Below, piece by piece: positions 58,678-64,000 of a DNA stretch of 64,000 nt. The notes under the pieces are model-generated. The model saw only the letters and a program-made list of their open reading frames with translations. It did no database searches and had not been told where the DNA came from. Both the position numbers and the translations under genes were made by a program. Source of the DNA: Marisa cornuarietis (taxonomy: Eukaryota; Mollusca; Gastropoda; Architaenioglossa; Ampullariidae); contig SMMW01000585.1 in NCBI GenBank assembly GCA_004794655.1, forward strand, positions 521,501 to 585,500, given 5' to 3'. Each line of letters begins with the position of its first letter. Within the stretch, counting starts at the first letter, position 1.

Positions 58678-58790
58678 CATGATCAAATCAACCGAGAGTA
58701 AGTGGTTCTTGCGAGTGGTCTGCGATGCCAGTTTCCAACACTCCATTCCCCCCGGCCCCCTAAAAAAAAAAAGAAAAAAAAGAAAACCAG
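58678..58790 (+). mobile_element. SINE-like repeat family C, copy 2, A-rich tail
   Basis: ATCAACCGAGAGTAAGTGGT, then TGCGAGTGGTC, a CCCCCGGCCCCC segment and a long A-rich tail. Homologous to 56614-56735. Confidence 0.6.
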
Positions 58791-59605
58791 GAACATTTTT
58801 TAAACGCAACGGGCAGAAAAAGAATGATGAGTCCACCTCTACCCAGCAGCCCCCGCGCTGCTGTTGACCTAACGGCGAGGCTGCCCTCAAGCCGATCATC
58901 GGAGTCCATCATGAGTAGGGTGGCTCACCATCAGTCACCTGCCACAGCGCGGTGCTTTCATCGATTGTCAGCCGGACCGTGCTCCTACGGCACGCTTCAA
59001 CAGCTTTGCTGCAGCAACGGTCGGCAAGGTCATCGGGTAAACAGGCGTGGCAAGACTAATGTCAATCCTGATCACCAGATGTCACCCGTTTACACTGTAC
59101 ATAGATAAACTATTTTTTTTGTAATATTTTGGTACCGTTCAGAAAGTTTGCTGAGTTGGGTAAGTCCATACACAACGTAGTTCGCAGGGAAAAATGACAA
59201 TGCCGCAATTTGAATTCTTTATATTTTTAATCATCTCTCAATTCTTTTAACTCAATCCTGACACACTAAAAATTTTAAGTTCAATAGCGCTGAGTGTTTT
59301 ATGCTGACCAACAGCTTGAGTGCAATTAAAATATTTTAAAAATCATACTAAACAACTTTCTACTGTTCTAAGCGAGAAATTTCTCCATTTAAATGCGAAA
59401 TAAATTCTCTTTTAAGACACATATAAGGACATTTTTTTTCTTACATGGCATCACGATTGACTTACTGTTTCTTCTCTAACTCTTTTTAATTTTTAAATGT
59501 ATATCCAGGAATTTGCATATACCCTTAACTCAACAGTTGATAATGTTGCACGCAGAACTCGCTTACGACGTGTAAAATAAAAATCGAGTAATTTAGAGGA
59601 CTTAC

Positions 59606-59837
59606 CAGTGGGATACTGACGATGTCGCAGAGTTTTGTTCCTGTAAGTCGATCTTCTTTAATATTCTGCCGCAGGGAGCGTGTACACAAAAGTGCAGGTG
59701 CAGTTCTACTATCTGATGGGACGCAGCGACGGTAGCGACAGTGTTGTCGCAGGTGTTGAAGGCGTCTGACTTTGGCGTGACGATGTCGTGTAACTTGTGG
59801 TCCTTGCTGTCAGCCACTTGCCCGATCCTACCAGCGT
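59606..59837 (-). CDS. Probable orphan internal coding exon, unrecognised
   Basis: Minus strand: pyrimidine-rich acceptor TTTTCTCTTTACAG and donor GTAAGT bound 232 bases that stay open (76 codons, phase 1 in, phase 2 out). Includes AGRIGQVADSKDHKLHDIVT, SDAFNTCDNTVATVAASHQI and VELHLHFCVHAPCGRILKKI. Third positions favour C. Three cysteines suggest an extracellular fold. I cannot name the protein or find flanking exons with certainty. A weak terminal exon could start at 59095 (acceptor CTATGTACAG, stop after four codons). Confidence 0.45.
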
Positions 59838-60409
59838 CTGTAAAGAGAAAACATTTTTCATCAACTTGTATTTAAAGCCACGCGCACCCTAATGTATGCA
59901 TGTGGGTCCTGCTATCGATGGTGCTTCATTGGTCGATACCTCGCGCTTGCATGCGCCGTCAGCAAACTGCATGGCCAAGGTATGCTGGGATTGGATAAAT
60001 GCCACTCTCATTCACTGTCCAGCCTCTTTCTTTCTTTCTCTCCCCCTTCTCTCTCACGCACACGCACTCACACACTTACATATTCACGCGTCAGCACTCA
60101 TACCACGAGGCACTAAATTTTGTACCGTACGAAAAGTGTCATCAGACTTTCGGTAGCCCCGTCATCTTAAATTTACAGAAAAAAGTTTTTTTAATTGTCT
60201 TTGCATGTATTAATTTGTGGGCATGTCATCTTCCTTTAGGGGGCTGTTTCCATTAAAGAGTTGACACGGTGCCAGATGTTTTGTTTAGTATGCCAGACAA
60301 GTGCAACCGTAGAAACCAGCTGCAAACCAATTAGTTTAATGTCCCTTTGATCGCAGCTGTTTGGTTGAATGTTTAGCTGCTGACACTGTCAAGACACTTC
60401 TGTGCAGTC

Positions 60410-60535
60410 ATGGATCTCAGTGTCAAGGATCCCACCTACGAACTGGTGGTGCCGGGACAAAAGTTGGCGGCGTTTGTCAGGATCCTGCACACTTCCTGTT
60501 GTGCTCTGCGACTGCGCAACGTCGTATGTGGACAG
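60410..60535 (+). CDS. Possible first coding exon of an unknown gene
   Basis: An acceptor TCTGTGCAG lies two bases before ATG. Forty-two codons encode MDLSVKDPTYELVVPGQKLA then AFVRILHTSCCALRLRNVVC-GQ, followed by donor GTAGTA. A stronger GTAAGT lies 11 bases further (exon end 60546, phase 2). About two thirds of third positions are G or C. The pattern of alternating hydrophobic residues suggests beta strands. A possible following exon in phase is 61915-61963 (ITPRQAQLQATSTFQI). The minus strand is also open here, so strand is not certain. Confidence 0.3.
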
Positions 60536-60865
60536 GTAGTAGGACAGTAAGTTACTAGAAGACACTACGACTCGACATGACAAAACGACACGATATAACA
60601 CTTATAAAAGGCATCTGATTTTGGTGATACGGCTAACACTGTCTACGCTGTAAGAAGGTCGTTTGATATTTTCCAGGAATGCAAAAACTGTGCCGTTTAG
60701 TAGTGTCGTGGTTGTTGGAGCTGTAACTAATGAACGTTAGTAAATAGCATTCTAGACTTCAGCTGTCTTGGTTTTGTCCACATGCTATCGCAGTTTATTA
60801 AAATAACGCGTACAATGTAAACATACACTGATGTATGTGCAGACACAAACATAAATGCTCACATA

Positions 60866-60868
<3 letters not shown>

Positions 60869-60931
<63 letters not shown>
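60869..60931. repeat. (CAGA)n microsatellite
   Basis: About 15 perfect units. Confidence 0.95.
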
Positions 60932-60932
<1 letters not shown>

Positions 60933-61555
60933 TACAGACAAAGATACGAAATAAGCAGGCAGACAAAGGCCAAGCGCAATGTTTGTTTTCCCGAGGCCGC
61001 ATTTTCAAATCTATTAAAGCAAAAACTGTTTTTCTGTGACTGCTTATAACGAACAACTGTGGCAACACTCATGTTATAGAACGCTGACTCAGCCCCAACG
61101 TGTTCCATGATCACAGGGACATTACTTACTTGAATTTATTGTATTATTCATTTTATTTTATTGCAAGGTCTCTTCCATGTCTATTGAGCTACGGAATCAG
61201 TAGTTTGCGAGTGTAATGGAAAATAGTATAGAGAACCCAATTAAAATGCGGTATCGATGGGAAAAAGGGTGTTTGGAGAGGTTCCAAAATCTTTTTAATT
61301 CTGAAGTGCAAAACAAATAATTTTGCCATAAAATATGAGTAGTGTATTCAATCAGGTGCACACTAGTGAGCAGGGACACTACTTCTATTTAAATTACTAT
61401 TTGTCATACGGGCACAATAGTCAAGGCAGCAGTATTGATAACAGTAACAGTAAGCGTGTTATCAATAAAAGTCCACCTATTGATTCGGGCGGATAAAAAA
61501 AAATCAGTTACTTGCACAGGGCTACAAGAGTTTCTTTTTAGACACCCACTCCATC

Positions 61556-61589
<34 letters not shown>

Positions 61590-61607
61590 TTTTATTATTA
61601 TTATTTG
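61556..61607. repeat. (ATT)n microsatellite
   Basis: Trinucleotide tract with one interruption. Confidence 0.9.
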
Positions 61608-61999
61608 TTGGGGTTTTTTTGGTTAACACGGAAATGTATATCCGATTTACAAATGTATAATATTGCTGCTGATTGTTGTTCCTATTATTTTCAGGCGAGT
61701 ATTTACGGACACAGATATAAAGATGCCAGCCTACAGGCAGTGACACGCTCACACAAACACACACCTTTGCACGCATGACCTGGCTTTCTCATTCGAACCT
61801 GTCTCCTGCTAACATACGAGGCTAGGATCCGCACATCCGGATCAAACAGGCGCATGCGCCGATGATCCTAATTAGCCAATCATTTACCACGCGATGGCCG
61901 CTGCCTTCTTGCAGATCACACCACGTCAGGCGCAACTGCAAGCGACGTCGACTTTCCAGATTAGTAAGCCTGTAAATTCGCAACAGTTAATCGCTTTCT

Positions 62000-63170
62000 G
62001 GGCGATTTGTCTCAAAAATATTTAAAAGCAGTGGATTGTTCCTGAGAACAAAGAGCACTGGAAAGAAAGAACCCTGCCAGTGCGAGACCCAAGGCGGCAG
62101 TGATTGTCGAGTGATGGAGATGGGAAAGGAGGCGCTAAATGGAGGGTGAGGTGGGGGATGACGTGTGGTCAGAAGGGGGAAGCTGGTCGATCGCGTCACT
62201 ACCGCCCAGCAGTGGAAAACTACAGGAGAGATCAGCCTCCCACCGCCAACGTGATTTCCGTAGATCAGTTTTCAAGTACTTGCCATAACCATAGTCAGTA
62301 ATACGACGGCTGAGGTATAGGTTCTCTAGTTGCACAGACGTCCCGCGAGACTCGACGAGACACATGTGATCAAGTTTAATTCTGTCAAGGACGAGCTGTT
62401 CTGTGTGCGATAAAGCCGAGCAGATTAAACAGACTCGTTTGAGTGGTTAATGATTACAATCAGCGTGATGAGTCTGCAGCTGTAAATATTATTAGGTTTG
62501 GTTTTTCGTATTATCGAATTAAAAGGGAATATATTTATTAAGAATGCTAGAATTTTCTTGAAAAATTGTTACTTTTTGCTTCATTCTTTAAAGCAAACGC
62601 TGCTTACGGTGCAGGGAACTGTCATTAGAACAAGGTCAGACGAGCAAGGCTCTAGGTACGCAGGTCAGAACACACAAAATAAGACTAAGAAAAGACGAAA
62701 AAAGAAGAAAAATTATGTTGGACGTGTGTTCAGAAAAGTTCAGTCTTATTTTTGATGAAAGAGCTGTTGAGTGGCCGTTTGCCTGAGCAGCTTCAGCACG
62801 TGGCAAGTTAATCATCACGTGGCGGTTAATTAGTATGTTTTGCACGCCAACAAACTTTCAATTACAACAGGATTCTAATAGAGGATCAGCGCCATGGAAG
62901 AGTATGGATTATCCCCAAAAAAAGAACACCCAAAACTTTGAGGAAAACCCCAAAAACCTGCTCAAAGAGGAGAAAACACAGAGAGATTTGATGAAGACCA
63001 AGAAATGCTAATGATATTAATATTTACCGTCATTAATTCTGTTAACATGGTTGTTACAAAAATAAACGATGAAGACTTAAACAGATGACATTTGCAAGCC
63101 GGATGTAGGGCGGGGTAAGTGAAAGTTAGTAGTACAGAAAGAATTCAAAAAACAACAAGAGCCGAAGACT
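62000..63170. other. No gene recognised
   Basis: AT-rich with a GC-richer patch at 62060-62260. Short open frames on both strands are not bounded by convincing splice signals. Confidence 0.4.
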
Positions 63171-63219
63171 TCCACCGTGTGGAAGTGCTTTCAAGGAAAC
63201 GTTGAAGTAGTGGTCGACT

Positions 63220-63780
63220 TTCTGTTTGTCCCGAGCGCCGATATCTGCGCGCGGCATGGAGCCCTGGACCCATGTCCACATCCGTGGAGAAACTTTGCTT
63301 GGCGGAGAAACGCGGCACTCGCCTCATTGGTGGCAAATCAAAGAGCCTTGGCGTGGCCCGAGAGCGAATTATTTGACAGTCACGCCAGCTCCGGTTCCAG
63401 CAGAAAAACGGGAAAGATCTTATTTGACTACGACGGGTCTGTAATTCAATGTCGGTCTCCCTCTATCTGCACCGGCCAGCCCTACAGTCGGTATTTAGCC
63501 GTGTCACAGCGTCTTCAAACGTCCCACGGAAGTCCCTTTCAATGTCCTGTCTGGGAACTTGCCTCGGGGACCGTCAGATACTGCCTCCATAGATCCGCTT
63601 ACGTGGCGTTCAAATTGAATAACAAGCTCAATTTGCCGATGCCGACAATATATAAGCACGTTGGAGGCAGCTTGAGCGCTGCACGAGAAGAAGTGACATG
63701 TGACTGGACGCTTTACTCGCCTCTGGCCAAGGCGTTCTCCGACTCGTGCCCATCCCAGGGCCGAGGCGACTAACTGTACT
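63220..63780 (+). promoter_or_regulatory. GC-rich segment with TATA box, possible promoter toward the right edge
   Basis: Contrasts with its AT-rich flanks. A TATATAAG lies at 63649-63656 and an inverted CCAAT (ATTGG) at 63328. Transcription might start near 63680 and run out of the window. A 198-codon frame (GTG start) spans it but shows no recognisable protein. Confidence 0.3.
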
Positions 63781-64000
63781 CACTGCGGGTTTTTTTTCCC
63801 TAAGCAGTCAACGGCAAGGTCATTTAAATGTTTCGTAGTTCAATTTTACTTTGCACATTTTGGGGTTCATCCTAGAGAGAAAATTTGATCAAACTTGTCA
63901 ATCCACCATCCGACAGCGGTTTTAAAGACTGTGTCGACAAAATAAAAAAAAATCCCCTTTAAAAGTGGAAGATAAACTCCAATTCGCAAAGGCTTCGTTT

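Noticed and set aside
63177..63773. 198-codon open frame, the longest in the window
   Set aside because: It starts with GTG, other frames overlap it, and the composition is GC-rich. The translation has no recognisable domain and no codon pattern better than the other frames.

Overview
This is eukaryotic nuclear DNA, most likely from a mollusc and probably a gastropod. Three things point there: multi-exon genes with GT-AG introns, abundant microsatellites, minisatellites, SINE-like and MITE-like repeats, and a neuropeptide precursor carrying ten FVRI-Gly-Arg/Lys units, the signature of the molluscan FxRIamide (FVRIamide) family. No bacterial operon, rRNA gene, intact tRNA or CRISPR array is visible.

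Two genes can be read in full. (1) Positions 192-11155, plus strand: a 12-exon gene whose spliced product (about 533 residues) is collinear from end to end with vertebrate meiosis 1 associated protein (M1AP, about 530 residues). Eleven of the twelve exons follow each other in phase with recognisable splice sites. Exon 5 needs a weak donor to keep frame. (2) Positions 46550-48002, minus strand: a three-coding-exon FVRIamide prohormone of 240 residues with a signal peptide, ten amidated FVRI peptides, acidic spacers and one decayed repeat. Its first coding intron starts with AT instead of GT, although everything around the junction fits perfectly.

The 35 kb between these genes and the 16 kb to the right are mainly non-coding. 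They hold microsatellites, four minisatellites, a 29-bp x 8 array, two inverted copies of one 267-bp MITE, a 591-bp foldback element flanked by TTAA next to the neuropeptide gene, tRNA-derived SINEs, and a TA-flanked DNA transposon with a LINE 3' fragment nested inside it (M1AP intron 11). A few isolated coding-like exons with good splice signals (20391, 25174, 32327, 59606-59837 minus, 60410 plus) suggest further long-intron genes that I could not assemble or name. GC-rich islands at 12.9-13.2 kb and 63.2-63.8 kb have TATA-like motifs and may be promoters.

The two named genes are not functionally linked. One is a germ-line meiosis gene and the other a secreted neuropeptide precursor. Alignment statements are from memory of the vertebrate and molluscan families. 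No search was run.
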